Below are positions 16,849 through 25,076 of a stretch of DNA of 35,900 bases, in pieces (positions within the stretch are counted from its first letter, which is position 1; each line of letters begins with the position of its first letter). Under the pieces are notes generated by a model. The model was not told where the DNA came from. It worked only from the letters and a program-made list of their open reading frames with translations, and did no database searches. The stretch covers positions 1 to 35,900 of the forward strand of contig JACQZY010000011.1 in NCBI GenBank assembly GCA_016213645.1, read 5' to 3'. The stretch is from Actinomycetota bacterium. GTDB taxonomy: Bacteria > Actinomycetota > Thermoleophilia > Solirubrobacterales > JACPNS01. The position numbers and the translations under genes are program-made.

Positions 16849-16914
16849 TCAGCCGCCTGCAACCGCAGAAAGATGTAAAATCTGGTCGATGCAGATCATG
16901 GTGACTGGCGCCAT
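16849..16914 (-). CDS. Microprotein B, homologue of microprotein A
   Basis: A 21-residue ORF on the minus strand starts at 16914 with AAAGTGAGGTGGCG before the ATG, a fair Shine-Dalgarno. It begins MAPVTMICIDQILHL and ends SAVAGG. The DNA ATGATCTGCATC and the MICI core align with the second ORF 122 bp upstream on the same strand (MEFAVIMICITTLLL), and the spacing of the Shine-Dalgarno agrees. It is less hydrophobic than its partner and may be decaying. It lies just beyond the terminator of the first ORF. The function is unknown. Confidence 0.45.
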   Translation of the reverse strand: MAPVTMICIDQILHLSAVAGG

Positions 16915-16931
16915 CGCCACCTCACTTTGAC

Positions 16932-16961
16932 GAGAAAGGGCCCCCGAAGGGGCCCTTTCTC
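16932..16961. terminator. Strong hairpin terminator between the two microprotein genes
   Basis: GAGAAAGGGCCCC and GGGGCCCTTTCTC form a perfect 13-bp stem. The loop is UUCG on the minus strand, closed by C-G, the especially stable form, and CGAA on the plus strand. It begins 12 nt after the stop of microprotein A on the minus strand. It could also end the leuA transcript on the plus strand, where CTCTT-A follows. Confidence 0.75.
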
Positions 16962-16973
16962 TTATCTGGGCCA

Positions 16974-17036
16974 CTAGACGCGAATTGCGACGAGCAGCAG
17001 CGTGGTGATGCAGATCATGATCACTGCAAACTCCAT
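16974..17036 (-). CDS. Microprotein A, 20-residue hydrophobic peptide
   Basis: The ORF encodes MEFAVIMICITTLLLVAIRV and has a near-consensus AAAAGGAGGTGAGCG before its ATG, the best ribosome-binding site on this strand in the window. One uninterrupted hydrophobic stretch is long enough to span a membrane. A perfect hairpin terminator follows. This looks like a complete tiny gene. Two readings are open: a small membrane or type I toxin-like peptide (compare the 18-19 residue Ibs peptides), or an orphan leader peptide rich in Ile, Leu and Val. No structural gene follows on this strand, which argues against a leader. A second homologous ORF lies directly downstream. Confidence 0.65.
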   Translation of the reverse strand: MEFAVIMICITTLLLVAIRV

Positions 17037-17051
17037 CGCTCACCTCCTTTT

Positions 17052-17250
17052 GGTCACTTCAGGCCGGCCGACCCGAAGCGCTCGAGTGCGTTGGGCCGTT
17101 TAAGCCCGTCGCGACCGAGGAAGTGCCGAGCCTGAACGCAAGCGAAAGCGAACAGGTGTTCGTAATCTATTTGCGAAGTCGGACGGCGTGTCGCTGTCTG
17201 TCTCGCCTGTAGCCGACGGTCGACCACGGCTCCGCGTAGCCTGTCGCTCG
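17052..17250. other. Intergenic region upstream of the alcohol dehydrogenase
   Basis: It must hold the promoter of microprotein A (minus) and of the dehydrogenase (plus). I see no convincing -10/-35 pair for either and no conserved RNA. Overlapping reading frames here look like composition artefacts. Confidence 0.4.
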
Positions 17251-18324
17251 ATGACTCCGGTCTTCCTCGACACAACGCGTCCCGATTTCGTCTGGAGAGA
17301 CGGCGAGCGCCTGATCGCGTTCGGCCCGTCGGCGCTCGCGAGTCTGCCGGCTTATCTGCGCGCGGCGGGTATGGAGAACTTTGTGCTGTTGGCCACCGAG
17401 AGGTCGGTGGGCCAAGCGACGGAGGTCGCTTCCATGGCGGCCGAGACCGTTTTCGTGCGTCATGGCCGTGTGGATGAGATCGCCGGAGAACTGCTCGACC
17501 GAGTTGGTACCCGTCCGGTCCTGGCGGTCGGCGGCGGGCGTGTGATCGACGTTGCGAAGTCGATCGGCGGCGCCAACGGCGAACCGGTCGCGGCGTTGCC
17601 CACAACTCTTTCCGGCGCACCGATGACACCGTTTCACCGGTTACCAGCCGGATTCGCAGGAGCCGGACGTCTAATCCGGCCGAAGATCGTGATTGGAGTG
17701 CCGGATCTGATGGCGTCTCAGCCCCGCGAACTTCTTGTAGGCAGCGCGATGAACGCGCTATCTCATGCGATCGAATCTATTTTCGTAACGACCAGCAGCC
17801 CGGTACCGCGACTGGCCGCACAAAGCGCTATCAGCTTGCTTTACGGCGGAATCGCGGAGGAACTTGGCATCGGGGCGCCACAGCCGGAGACGGTTGCGGT
17901 CGACCGTGTCACGGCAGATCGACGCGCGCGCCTGTCGCTGGGCGCACTTGAAGCCGGCTTCGCGGTTGGCGCGACCGGTTATGCCGTGCATCACGTGCTT
18001 TGTCAGACGATCGTGCGCATCGGCGAGGTCCCGCACGCACCTACGTACGGAGTGATGCTGCCTTACACACTGGAGTTCCTGAGGATTCGCGACGCCGTGG
18101 CGTGGGAGATGGTCGCCGAGGCTATGAACACGCCGGAACCCTCCACGGTGATTGCTCAAATGATGGCGACGGCCGGGTTGCCGACCAGTCTCAAGGGGCT
18201 TGGTGTAGCACCGGAGCGGATCAACGAAATAGTTGCCGCCGCGGAACCGCGCGCGCAGTTAGGATTGACACCTGGCGGCGCGACGTCCGAGGATCTGCGC
18301 GCTTTGGTTGAAGCCGCCTTCTGA
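17251..18324 (+). CDS. Iron-containing alcohol dehydrogenase, maleylacetate reductase-like
   Basis: 357 residues from the ATG at 17251; a 21-residue upstream extension lacks support. The NAD(P) loop AVGGGRVIDVAKSIGG is near residue 92, followed by LPTTLSGAPMTPFHRL, and metal ligands are in MNALSHAIES (near 170), GYAVHHVLCQTIV (near 245) and VPHAPTYGVMLP (near 260). The TTLSGAPMTPF and VHHVLCQ segments resemble maleylacetate reductases, which reduce maleylacetate to 3-oxoadipate in aromatic ring breakdown. No dioxygenase or other catabolic gene is nearby, so the substrate stays open. The next gene follows after 31 bp. Confidence 0.8.
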   Translation: MTPVFLDTTRPDFVWRDGERLIAFGPSALASLPAYLRAAGMENFVLLATERSVGQATEVASMAAETVFVRHGRVDEIAGELLDRVGTRPVLAVGGGRVIDVAKSIGGANGEPVAALPTTLSGAPMTPFHRLPAGFAGAGRLIRPKIVIGVPDLMASQPRELLVGSAMNALSHAIESIFVTTSSPVPRLAAQSAISLLYGGIAEELGIGAPQPETVAVDRVTADRRARLSLGALEAGFAVGATGYAVHHVLCQTIVRIGEVPHAPTYGVMLPYTLEFLRIRDAVAWEMVAEAMNTPEPSTVIAQMMATAGLPTSLKGLGVAPERINEIVAAAEPRAQLGLTPGGATSEDLRALVEAAF

Positions 18325-18355
18325 AGCCAACTGTCCAGGGGGGATAGGAGTAGGC

Positions 18356-18703
18356 ATGACTGCTTCGACCGACACGATCGAGGCCTGGGTCCGCGCGCAA
18401 AGCGAAGGTTCCCCAACAACACTCAGCGTGCGCTACCTCGGCGAGGAAGGGTCCATGCTCAACGCCGATCAAATCGTCGACGTGGTCAACGCTCTCTGGC
18501 GTGATTTCTGCGAGGCGCAAGGCGAAGTGCATCTTGCCGCCGCCGAAGGTTGGTCGTACGTCAGCGGTGGAATGGCGAAGGCGGTACTCGTGCGCGGCGG
18601 CATTCAGCTGGGCGTGGAGCGATTTTGCGGAGGCTGGCTGCTGAACGATGAAAGAACCGTGAAGCTTCTGGCGCAAATGAAAGAAGCCACCGCAGCCGCT
18701 TGA
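18356..18703 (+). CDS. Hypothetical protein, 115 residues
   Basis: The ATG at 18356 is preceded by GGGGGGATAGGAG, a good Shine-Dalgarno. The protein is soluble, with mixed alpha/beta character: LSVRYLGEEGSMLNADQIVDVVNALW, then a Trp/Gly-rich middle (AEGWSYVSGGMAKAVL) and FCGGWLLNDERTVKLLAQMKEA. No membrane segment, signal peptide or known motif is seen. Spacing suggests cotranscription with the alcohol dehydrogenase. I do not recognise the family. Confidence 0.7.
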   Translation: MTASTDTIEAWVRAQSEGSPTTLSVRYLGEEGSMLNADQIVDVVNALWRDFCEAQGEVHLAAAEGWSYVSGGMAKAVLVRGGIQLGVERFCGGWLLNDERTVKLLAQMKEATAAA

Positions 18704-18832
18704 CGCGCAGGACGTCATTGCATATGAGCGCCTGCGCCAGATTCGAAAACAAGTCTGAACCCGCCGAAGCTGAATCTTTTGTCTGGACGTCGGAAAGGTT
18801 TGCTTAACAGGTTCGGACAGAAATCTGCCACA

Positions 18833-18863
18833 AAACCGCGACAAATCTGTAAACATGCGGTTT
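18833..18863. promoter_or_regulatory. Inverted repeat upstream of the glyoxalase-fold gene
   Basis: AAACCGC (18833-18839) and GCGGTTT (18857-18863) are perfect inverted repeats 17 bp apart. The match extends outward to CACAAAACCGC/GCGGTTTGGTG with one mismatch. It lies 67 bp before the start codon at 18930 and could be an operator. Confidence 0.3.
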
Positions 18864-18929
18864 GGTGCTTTGCTGAGAGCGGGCAAATTAGCCGTCTCGG
18901 TTATTACGATCGGTCAGGAACCGCCACCA

Positions 18930-19289
18930 ATGATCACCCGAATCGATTTCATCGCCGTTCCGTCGACTGACGCCGAGCGCTCGCGCGCCTTCTACGTGGA
19001 AACGCTTGGACTCAGGCCGGACGACAAGTCCCGATTCGAGTTCTGGGCAGGCGACGTCTGTTTCAGTGTCTGGGAGCCCGCAAAGATGGGCCGGGAATTT
19101 GCACCGCAACACAACGCGCACTTAGCTCTCCACGTAGACGATGTTGCCACCGCACGCGCGGAACTAGAGGCCAAGGGGATCACGTTCCTTGGCGAGACGT
19201 TCGACTCCGGCGTCTGCCACATGGCCTTCTTTCAGGACCCGGACGGCAACGACTTGATGCTGCACAACCGTTACGCGCCGCGCAAGTAA
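18930..19289 (+). CDS. Glyoxalase/VOC-superfamily protein
   Basis: 119 residues from the ATG at 18930; a longer frame from 18855 lacks a Shine-Dalgarno. The paired beta-alpha-beta-beta-beta modules are visible: ITRIDFIAVPSTDAERSRAFYVETLGL with FEFWAGDVCFSVWEP, then NAHLALHVDDVATARAELEAKGITF with CHMAFFQDPDGNDLMLHNR. The H/E metal positions are only partly conserved, so metal dependence is uncertain. Family members include glyoxalase I, extradiol dioxygenases and resistance proteins. The substrate cannot be named, and the neighbours give no strong clue. Confidence 0.85.
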   Translation: MITRIDFIAVPSTDAERSRAFYVETLGLRPDDKSRFEFWAGDVCFSVWEPAKMGREFAPQHNAHLALHVDDVATARAELEAKGITFLGETFDSGVCHMAFFQDPDGNDLMLHNRYAPRK

Positions 19290-19334
19290 GCGTGTCGGGC
19301 CGCGAGACGACCCGAGGTCCTCAAAACCGCCGGC

Positions 19335-19363
19335 TTGATCCGACCGGCCGAGCAAGTTAGTAT
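19335..19363 (+). promoter_or_regulatory. Possible promoter of the delta-60 repeat protein gene
   Basis: TTGATC (19335-19340), 17 bp, TAGTAT (19358-19363). Each hexamer matches four of six consensus bases. It would put the transcript start near 19370, supporting the ATG at 19428 over upstream in-frame starts. Confidence 0.3.
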
Positions 19364-19427
19364 GAATTCACGCTGCGTTTCCGCGCGCGAAATCCTCGAG
19401 TCAAGCCTCGCCGTCATCAGAATCAAC

Positions 19428-21200
19428 ATGTCCAAGCGAACGTCCATCGCGCAGAAACGGCGCCGCACGCCCCGAGTCCGCATGGCGCGGGTCTTCGGTT
19501 TCCTAAAACCACTTGTCTGTCTGGTTTATCTTGCGGCGGTCATTCCGCAGAGCGCCGCGGCCGCCTCCTCGGATTTCGACCCCACATTTGGCGCCGGAGG
19601 CAAGCTGACTCATTCGGTGGTACCCGGTGACGACACCGCTTTTGCAGCGGCCTTGCAGAGCGATGGGAAGCTCATCCTCGCTGGGCGGGCGTACGTATCG
19701 TCGCGGTATCAGTCGTCGGTCGCACGTCTGAACTCTGACGGCACGCTCGACTCCACTTTTGCGGGCGACGGCGATCTGTGGACTTCGATCGGATCCACGC
19801 GCGACGTCTCATACGCGGCCTATGTTCAACCGGATGGCAAGATTCTCGTCGCCGGCATCACGGACGCGGGCCCGAAAGACGACATGGGTCTGATCAGATT
19901 CAACGCGGACGGCACGCTCGATTCCACGTTCGGTTCGGGAACGGGCAAGGCGTACTACTGGTTCGGTTCTCCTGGTTCAAGCAACGCCCACGCATATGCG
20001 ATGGCCGTTCAGTCCGATGGAAAGATCGTGATTGCCGGCGACACGGAGACCGGAGGCACGCAAGACTTCGCGGTGATCCGGGCGAACGGTGGCGGCGGAT
20101 TGGACTCAACGTTCGGCAGTGGAGGACGCGTGTACACGCCGATCGGCAGCAGCAACGACACGGCAAACGCCGTGATTGTTCAGCCAGACGGAAAGATTGT
20201 CGTCGCGGGGCAGGCGGACAACGGCGGCGCAGGCTTCGATTTCGCGATCGCTCGCTACAACAGCGACGGCACGCTGGACGCGAGCTTTGACGGTGACGGC
20301 ATCGTCACGGCGGATTTTGGAACCGACGATCAATACATCAACTCGATCGCGGTACGCCCGGATGGCTCGATCCTCGCAGCCGGATACAGCCAGCCGGGCA
20401 GCGTCGAGCATGTCGTGATCGTGCGTTACACGGCGACCGGTGCCTTGGACACGACTTTCGGCGTGGGTGGCGTGGTTAATACGTTTGCGCCCGGAGGGGA
20501 GTCGCGAGCGAACGAGATCGCGCTTCAAAACAACGACAAGTTTGTTGTTGCCGGCACCTTCTACGACGGCACATATACCGATCACTTTGTCGCGCAGTAT
20601 TTGGCGTCAGGGGCGCTGGACACGTCATTCGACGGTGACGGCATGCTCATAACCGGCGCGGTCGGAGCGGACGAGCACGGAGAAGCGCTGGCAATCGGTC
20701 CCGATGGCAAGATCGTCGTCGTCGGGGACACCTATATCGGCAGCAACTACGACATGACCGCGATGCGCCTTGTAGGTGAACCGCAGTTGGTTCCGGTGCC
20801 GCCGATGCTGAAGCCGACGTCCTCAATAGTGCGTCCCAAGCTAGGCAAGACGCGCGCCAAGAGGTTGAAGGCGTTCGCGGGAACCGCAGGCCCCACCGAC
20901 GAGGTGGCGAAAGTCGAGGTCGCCCTCAGACGCGTGGACCGCCGGGCGCTCAGGAAAAAGCGCTGCCTCTGGTTGCGCAACTCCAAAGCTAAGTTCGTCA
21001 GAACGCGCGCCACGGGCAAGCGGTGCAGTGTCTTGCACTTCTTGCCCGCAAGCGGCGGCGCGACATGGTCTTACAAACTTCGCCGAGAATTGCCGAAAGG
21101 GCGATACGAGCTTTCGGTGCGCGTGACGCTGACGAACGGCTCGACACAGACAGCGTTCGAGGCCGCTAACGGAAATTACCGCTTGTTTACCGTGACGTAG
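19428..21200 (+). CDS. Secreted delta-60 repeat protein with C-terminal Ig-like domain
   Basis: 590 residues from the ATG at 19428; in-frame starts at 19362 and 19482 are alternatives. The N-terminus is a basic stretch followed by a hydrophobic signal segment (LKPLVCLVYLAAVIP) and a probable AAA cleavage region. The body has about seven delta-60 repeats of 55-65 residues, each with a QPDGKI-VAG strand and a closing RYNSDGTLD-SFDGDG motif, likely a beta-propeller. The last ~120 residues form a separate domain with two cysteines (KKRCLWL, GKRCSVLHF), then WSYKLRRELPKGRYELSVRVTLTNG, typical of secreted proteins in this lineage. It probably acts outside the cell; binding partners are unknown. Confidence 0.88.
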   Translation: MSKRTSIAQKRRRTPRVRMARVFGFLKPLVCLVYLAAVIPQSAAAASSDFDPTFGAGGKLTHSVVPGDDTAFAAALQSDGKLILAGRAYVSSRYQSSVARLNSDGTLDSTFAGDGDLWTSIGSTRDVSYAAYVQPDGKILVAGITDAGPKDDMGLIRFNADGTLDSTFGSGTGKAYYWFGSPGSSNAHAYAMAVQSDGKIVIAGDTETGGTQDFAVIRANGGGGLDSTFGSGGRVYTPIGSSNDTANAVIVQPDGKIVVAGQADNGGAGFDFAIARYNSDGTLDASFDGDGIVTADFGTDDQYINSIAVRPDGSILAAGYSQPGSVEHVVIVRYTATGALDTTFGVGGVVNTFAPGGESRANEIALQNNDKFVVAGTFYDGTYTDHFVAQYLASGALDTSFDGDGMLITGAVGADEHGEALAIGPDGKIVVVGDTYIGSNYDMTAMRLVGEPQLVPVPPMLKPTSSIVRPKLGKTRAKRLKAFAGTAGPTDEVAKVEVALRRVDRRALRKKRCLWLRNSKAKFVRTRATGKRCSVLHFLPASGGATWSYKLRRELPKGRYELSVRVTLTNGSTQTAFEAANGNYRLFTVT

Positions 21201-21230
21201 CGTTCAAGCATCGTTGAAGACAGCCAGCCG

Positions 21231-21254
21231 ATACAATTGTATGTGATAACATAC
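21231..21254. promoter_or_regulatory. Overlapping palindromes before the XRE-cupin gene
   Basis: ATACAATTGTAT (21231-21242) is a perfect 12-bp palindrome and overlaps GTATGT-GATA-ACATAC (21239-21254), a perfect 6-bp inverted repeat. They end 4 bp before the GTG at 21259. This is a plausible autoregulatory operator covering the promoter. Confidence 0.5.
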
Positions 21255-21258
21255 GCTT

Positions 21259-21861
21259 GTGTACGCAGCCGTGAACGAGCATTCTCCCGCTGATTCGACC
21301 GCCGTAGGGCTTCGTATTCGTGCTTTGCGTGAGGCGATGGATCTGTCGTTGCGCGATCTTGGTGAACGAGCGCACGTCAGCGCACCGATGCTTAGCCAGG
21401 TAGAACGAGGGGAGACCAGCCCGACTCTTGCGGTCGCGGCGAAGATCGCGGCCGGTTTGGAGCTGACGCTGTCTCAGCTTTTACGGCTGGACGAACATCA
21501 TCACGTTGTCGTTGTTCGCAGCGACGAACGGCGCGCCGGTGCCGGTCGGGGTGAGGGTCACACTTATGCGCTGCTCACGCCGCCGCTACCCGGGCAACGC
21601 GTCGAGCTTTCAGAGCACAAACTCGACCTCGGCGCCGCAACGGGCGGCGAGGGTGACGCGCCGATTCACGAGCCGGGAAGTCGCGAAACCGTGGTCGTGC
21701 ACGAAGGCCGCCTGGACCTGCTGATCGACGGCGATCGTCACGAACTCAACGCCGGCGACTCGGTCACGTTCGACGCCGACCTGCCACATCACTTTGAGAA
21801 TCCCGGCAAGAAGACGGCGATCTTCTTGGCCGTAACCGCCGCCGGCCTGCGGCGCGGATGA
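21259..21861 (+). CDS. XRE-family regulator with cupin domain
   Basis: 200 residues from the GTG at 21259; a second GTG at 21274 is possible. Residues 14-70 are a helix-turn-helix ([42 protein letters not shown] in outline). Residues 120-195 are a cupin barrel: [24 protein letters not shown] and [23 protein letters not shown]. Such HTH-cupin proteins sense small molecules, and several relatives regulate amino-acid or polyamine genes. It lies 76 bp before leuC on the same strand, so control of, or cotranscription with, leuCD is possible but not shown. Confidence 0.88.
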   Translation: MYAAVNEHSPADSTAVGLRIRALREAMDLSLRDLGERAHVSAPMLSQVERGETSPTLAVAAKIAAGLELTLSQLLRLDEHHHVVVVRSDERRAGAGRGEGHTYALLTPPLPGQRVELSEHKLDLGAATGGEGDAPIHEPGSRETVVVHEGRLDLLIDGDRHELNAGDSVTFDADLPHHFENPGKKTAIFLAVTAAGLRRG

Positions 21862-21875
21862 TCCGCGCTCGCGAA

Positions 21876-21935
21876 ATGCCGACGATCAGCACGACGGTTT
21901 CAACCCAAAATCAAACCACCCCACAAAGGAGGTGA
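21876..21935 (+). CDS. Thr-rich small ORF before leuC, possible leader
   Basis: An ATG ORF of 19 codons encodes [19 protein letters not shown], with six threonines. Its stop TGA (21933-21935) lies within the leuC Shine-Dalgarno (AAAGGAGGTGA), and the leuC ATG follows 2 nt later, so translation could be coupled. It has no Shine-Dalgarno of its own. Chance cannot be excluded. Confidence 0.3.
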   Translation: MPTISTTVSTQNQTTPQRR

Positions 21936-21937
21936 CC

Positions 21938-23323
21938 ATGTCCAAAACGATGTTCGACAAAATCTGGGAGGCGCATGAGGTGAGCGAAGGGCTCATCTAC
22001 ATCGACCTGCACCTGGTTCACGAAGTCACCTCGCCGCAGGCATTTGACGGTCTTCGTCTGGCCGGCCGTAAGGTGCGTCGTCCCGACCGCACGCTGGCCA
22101 CGGCCGACCACAACGTCCCGACCGACGGCTCCACAACTCTGGCGCAGATTCAGGACGAGCTTTCACGCAAGCAGATCGAAGTGCTGCAGAACAACTGTGC
22201 GGAGTTCGGCGTTCCCGTCTATTCGATCGGATCAAACCGCCAGGGCATCGTGCACGTGATCGGCCCGGAAATGGGTCTCACGCAGCCGGGTATGACGATC
22301 GTCTGCGGAGACAGCCACACCGCCACGCACGGTGCCTTCGGCGCGCTCGCCTTCGGCATCGGAACAAGCGAGGTCGAGCACGTGCTGGCCACGCAAACGC
22401 TGCCGCAACGCAAGCCCAAGAGCATGCGCATCACCTTCACCGGCGAGCTCGGTTTCGGCGTTACGCCGAAGGACCTGATCCTCGCCACGATCGGCCAGAT
22501 GGGCGTGGATGGTGGGGTCGGCTACGTGATCGAGTACGCCGGCGAGGCAATCAAGCGCATCGGCATGGAAGGTCGCATGACGATCTGCAATATGACGATT
22601 GAGGGCGGCGGTCGCGCCGGGTTGATCGCGCCGGACGAAACCACGTTCGAGTGGGTTGAAGGCCGGGTCGCGGCGCCGAGCAATATTGCCGAAGCAGTCG
22701 AACGGTGGCGGCAGCTGCCCACCGATGAAGGCGCGACCTTTGACAAAGAGGTCACCGTCGACGCCTCCGCAATATCGCCGCAGGTCAGCTGGGGGACAAC
22801 GCCGAGCATGGTCACCGAGGTCACCGACACGGTGCCCAGTCCGGACAAGTTCGAAAATCCGACCGACCGTGAGGCAGCGGTGCGCGCGCTGGAGTACATG
22901 GGCCTGACCGCCGGTACGCCAATCCAAGACATAGCGCTCGACCGCGTGTTCATTGGTTCATGCACAAACGGCCGGATCGGCGATCTTCGCGCGGCCGCTG
23001 AGATGATCAAAGGCCGAACGGTCGCAAGCAGTGTCAATGCGATGGTTGTTCCCGGTTCTGCCCAGGTCAAGGAACAGGCCGAGCAGGAGGGTTTGGACAA
23101 GGTCTTCACCGAGGCCGGATTTGACTGGCGCTCCGCCGGTTGCTCGATGTGCCTGGGCATGAACCCAGACACGCTGGACCCCGGCGAGCGTTGCGCCAGT
23201 ACCTCGAACCGCAATTTCGAGGGCCGTCAAGGTCGCGCCGGGCGCACGCATTTGGTGAGTCCGCAGATGGCTGCAGCCGCGGCCGTGGCTGGGCACTTCG
23301 TCGACATTCGAGACTGGAACTGA
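21938..23323 (+). CDS. leuC: 3-isopropylmalate dehydratase large subunit
   Basis: An aconitase-family subunit that, with LeuD, isomerises 2- to 3-isopropylmalate and can also act on citramalate. It has 461 residues from the ATG at 21938, with a perfect AAAGGAGGTGA Shine-Dalgarno. Motifs include [40 protein letters not shown], and the three [4Fe-4S] cysteines in FIGSCTNGR (near 341) and GCSMCLGMN (near 402 and 405). leuD follows after 14 bp. Confidence 0.97.
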   Translation: MSKTMFDKIWEAHEVSEGLIYIDLHLVHEVTSPQAFDGLRLAGRKVRRPDRTLATADHNVPTDGSTTLAQIQDELSRKQIEVLQNNCAEFGVPVYSIGSNRQGIVHVIGPEMGLTQPGMTIVCGDSHTATHGAFGALAFGIGTSEVEHVLATQTLPQRKPKSMRITFTGELGFGVTPKDLILATIGQMGVDGGVGYVIEYAGEAIKRIGMEGRMTICNMTIEGGGRAGLIAPDETTFEWVEGRVAAPSNIAEAVERWRQLPTDEGATFDKEVTVDASAISPQVSWGTTPSMVTEVTDTVPSPDKFENPTDREAAVRALEYMGLTAGTPIQDIALDRVFIGSCTNGRIGDLRAAAEMIKGRTVASSVNAMVVPGSAQVKEQAEQEGLDKVFTEAGFDWRSAGCSMCLGMNPDTLDPGERCASTSNRNFEGRQGRAGRTHLVSPQMAAAAAVAGHFVDIRDWN

Positions 23324-23337
23324 GAGAGGAGCAACAG

Positions 23338-23898
23338 ATGCAAGAGGTAAAGCAGATCACCGGCAACGTCACGGTGCTCGACCGCAGCGACGTAGACACC
23401 GATCAGATCATTCCCAAGCAGTTCCTCAAGCGCGTCGAGCGCACGGGATTCGGCGAGTTCTTGTTCTACGACTGGCGCAAGGAGCCGGGCTTTGAACTGA
23501 CGGTCAACCCAATCCTCGTAACCGGCCGCAACTTCGGCTGCGGCAGCTCACGTGAGCATGCGCCCTGGGCCCTGAAGGACTACGGCTTCGACGCGATCGT
23601 CGCACCGAGCTACGCGGACATCTTCTACAACAACTGCTCCAAGAACGGCATGGTGCTGGTGGCTTTGCCTGAGGAACAGGTGCACGAGATCGGCGCCGCC
23701 GGCGAGGCCACGATCGATCTTGAAACCAAGACCATAAGTGCGGGCGGAAAGGACTACGCCTTCGAGATCGACGACGAGATCCGCCACCGCCTACTCAATG
23801 GACTGGACGACATCTCGATCACGCTCCAAGAGGAGCAGGCGATCGATCAATACGAGGCCGATCGAGAGCGTCAAGGTCCGGTGACCACGGCGCTTTAA
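23338..23898 (+). CDS. leuD: 3-isopropylmalate dehydratase small subunit
   Basis: A swivelling-domain partner of LeuC. It has 186 residues from the ATG at 23338, preceded by GAGAGGAGCAACAG (Shine-Dalgarno AGAGGAG). Family motifs are [14 protein letters not shown], the serine loop [21 protein letters not shown] and [18 protein letters not shown]. It is normal in length and immediately follows leuC, as in most bacteria. Confidence 0.97.
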   Translation: MQEVKQITGNVTVLDRSDVDTDQIIPKQFLKRVERTGFGEFLFYDWRKEPGFELTVNPILVTGRNFGCGSSREHAPWALKDYGFDAIVAPSYADIFYNNCSKNGMVLVALPEEQVHEIGAAGEATIDLETKTISAGGKDYAFEIDDEIRHRLLNGLDDISITLQEEQAIDQYEADRERQGPVTTAL

Positions 23899-23911
23899 CC
23901 GAACGGAATCG

Positions 23912-23943
23912 CGCGGGCGGCGACAAAAGCTCTGCCGCCCGCG
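23912..23943 (+). terminator. Hairpin between leuD and leuB
   Basis: CGCGGGCGGC (23912-23921) and GCCGCCCGCG (23934-23943) form a perfect 10-bp stem with a 12-nt loop, followed by TATTCTCTC. It lies 14 nt after the leuD stop and 16 nt before leuB. It may terminate or stabilise the leuCD message. TATTCT (23944-23949) could also be the -10 element of a separate leaderless leuB transcript. Confidence 0.5.
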
Positions 23944-23958
23944 TATTCTCTCGCCTCG

Positions 23959-24990
23959 ATGAACGCGACATCGAACATCATCACTTTGCCCGGAGACGGG
24001 ATCGGCCCGGAGATCATGGACGCGGCGAAGCGTCTGATCGGCGAGTTGGGCGGCATCGATTGGCACGACCACGACATCGGCGGAGTTGCGATCGACAATC
24101 ACGGCACGGCCCTGCCGGATACCACGCTGGAAGCCGCAAAGACCTCGGACGCCGTCTTGCTTTCAGCAGTCGGCGGACCGAAATGGGATTCGACCAATCC
24201 CGACGATCCGCGCCCCGAGCAGGGCCTACTCGGCATTCGTAAGGAACTTGACCTCTTCGCCAACCTGCGGCCGGTTAAACCGGTGCCGGCGCTCTACGGC
24301 AGCAGCCCGTTGCGCGAGGAGCGCATCACCGGTACGGATCTTCTGGTTATCCGCGAGCTCACCGGCGGCATCTACTTCGGAGAAAAGAAGCGCGAGAACG
24401 GGGTCGCAAGTGACGTCTGTTCCTACAGCGAAGTCGAGATCGAACGCATCGCGCGAGTCGCATTCAAGTCCGCCCGCGCAAAGGTGACCAGCGTCGACAA
24501 GGCCAACGTGCTGGAATCGTCGCGGCTTTGGCGCGAGGTAGTCACCCGCGTTCACGCCGATGAATTCGCGGACATTCCGCTGGACCACCTGCTCGTGGAC
24601 AACGCCGCGATGCAGCTGGTCGCGGCACCGAGCGAATTCGACGTAATCCTCACCGAGAACATGTTCGGAGACATTCTCAGCGACGAAGCGGCGATGATCA
24701 CCGGATCGATCGGCATGCTCCCGAGCGCAAGTCTTGGTGGAGACGGTCCGGGCTTGTTTGAACCGGTACACGGCTCCGCGCCCGACATTGCCGGCAGCGG
24801 CAAAGCCAACCCGTTGGCGATGTTTCTGTCGGTCGCGATGATGCTGCGCCACGGACTCGGCCGAGAGGCAGACGCGGCGCGGGTAGAATCGGCAGTCGAT
24901 TCAGTGCTCGCCGGCGGGCTGCGCACAGCGGATCTGGGCGGCGACGCCGGCACTGCCGAAGTCGTTGACGCCGTGATCGCCGCGCTCTAG
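23959..24990 (+). CDS. leuB: 3-isopropylmalate dehydrogenase
   Basis: Oxidatively decarboxylates 3-isopropylmalate and, in the citramalate route, 3-methylmalate to 2-oxobutyrate. It has 343 residues. LPGDGIGPEIMDAAKRL lies at the N-terminus, GGPKWD and RKELDLFANLRPVK in the substrate region, and the family signature NMFGDILSDEAAMITGSIGMLPSASLG near residue 233. No Shine-Dalgarno precedes the ATG; the GC hairpin sits just upstream. It is followed by ilvE after 86 bp. Confidence 0.96.
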   Translation: MNATSNIITLPGDGIGPEIMDAAKRLIGELGGIDWHDHDIGGVAIDNHGTALPDTTLEAAKTSDAVLLSAVGGPKWDSTNPDDPRPEQGLLGIRKELDLFANLRPVKPVPALYGSSPLREERITGTDLLVIRELTGGIYFGEKKRENGVASDVCSYSEVEIERIARVAFKSARAKVTSVDKANVLESSRLWREVVTRVHADEFADIPLDHLLVDNAAMQLVAAPSEFDVILTENMFGDILSDEAAMITGSIGMLPSASLGGDGPGLFEPVHGSAPDIAGSGKANPLAMFLSVAMMLRHGLGREADAARVESAVDSVLAGGLRTADLGGDAGTAEVVDAVIAAL

Positions 24991-25076
24991 GCTTCGCATA
25001 GGGGAGACAACGCGCGGTTCACTCCGTGCGGACGAATCCACCGTCAAGCAAATCCACATCACGCGAGGTAGGCATC

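Noticed and set aside
16889-16930. Plus-strand 13-codon ORF (MQIMVTGAIATSL) just before the 16932 hairpin, resembling a leader plus attenuator for the alcohol dehydrogenase
   Set aside because: It has no Shine-Dalgarno, is the exact reverse of microprotein B, and the dehydrogenase starts about 290 bp further on. The minus-strand reading is better supported.
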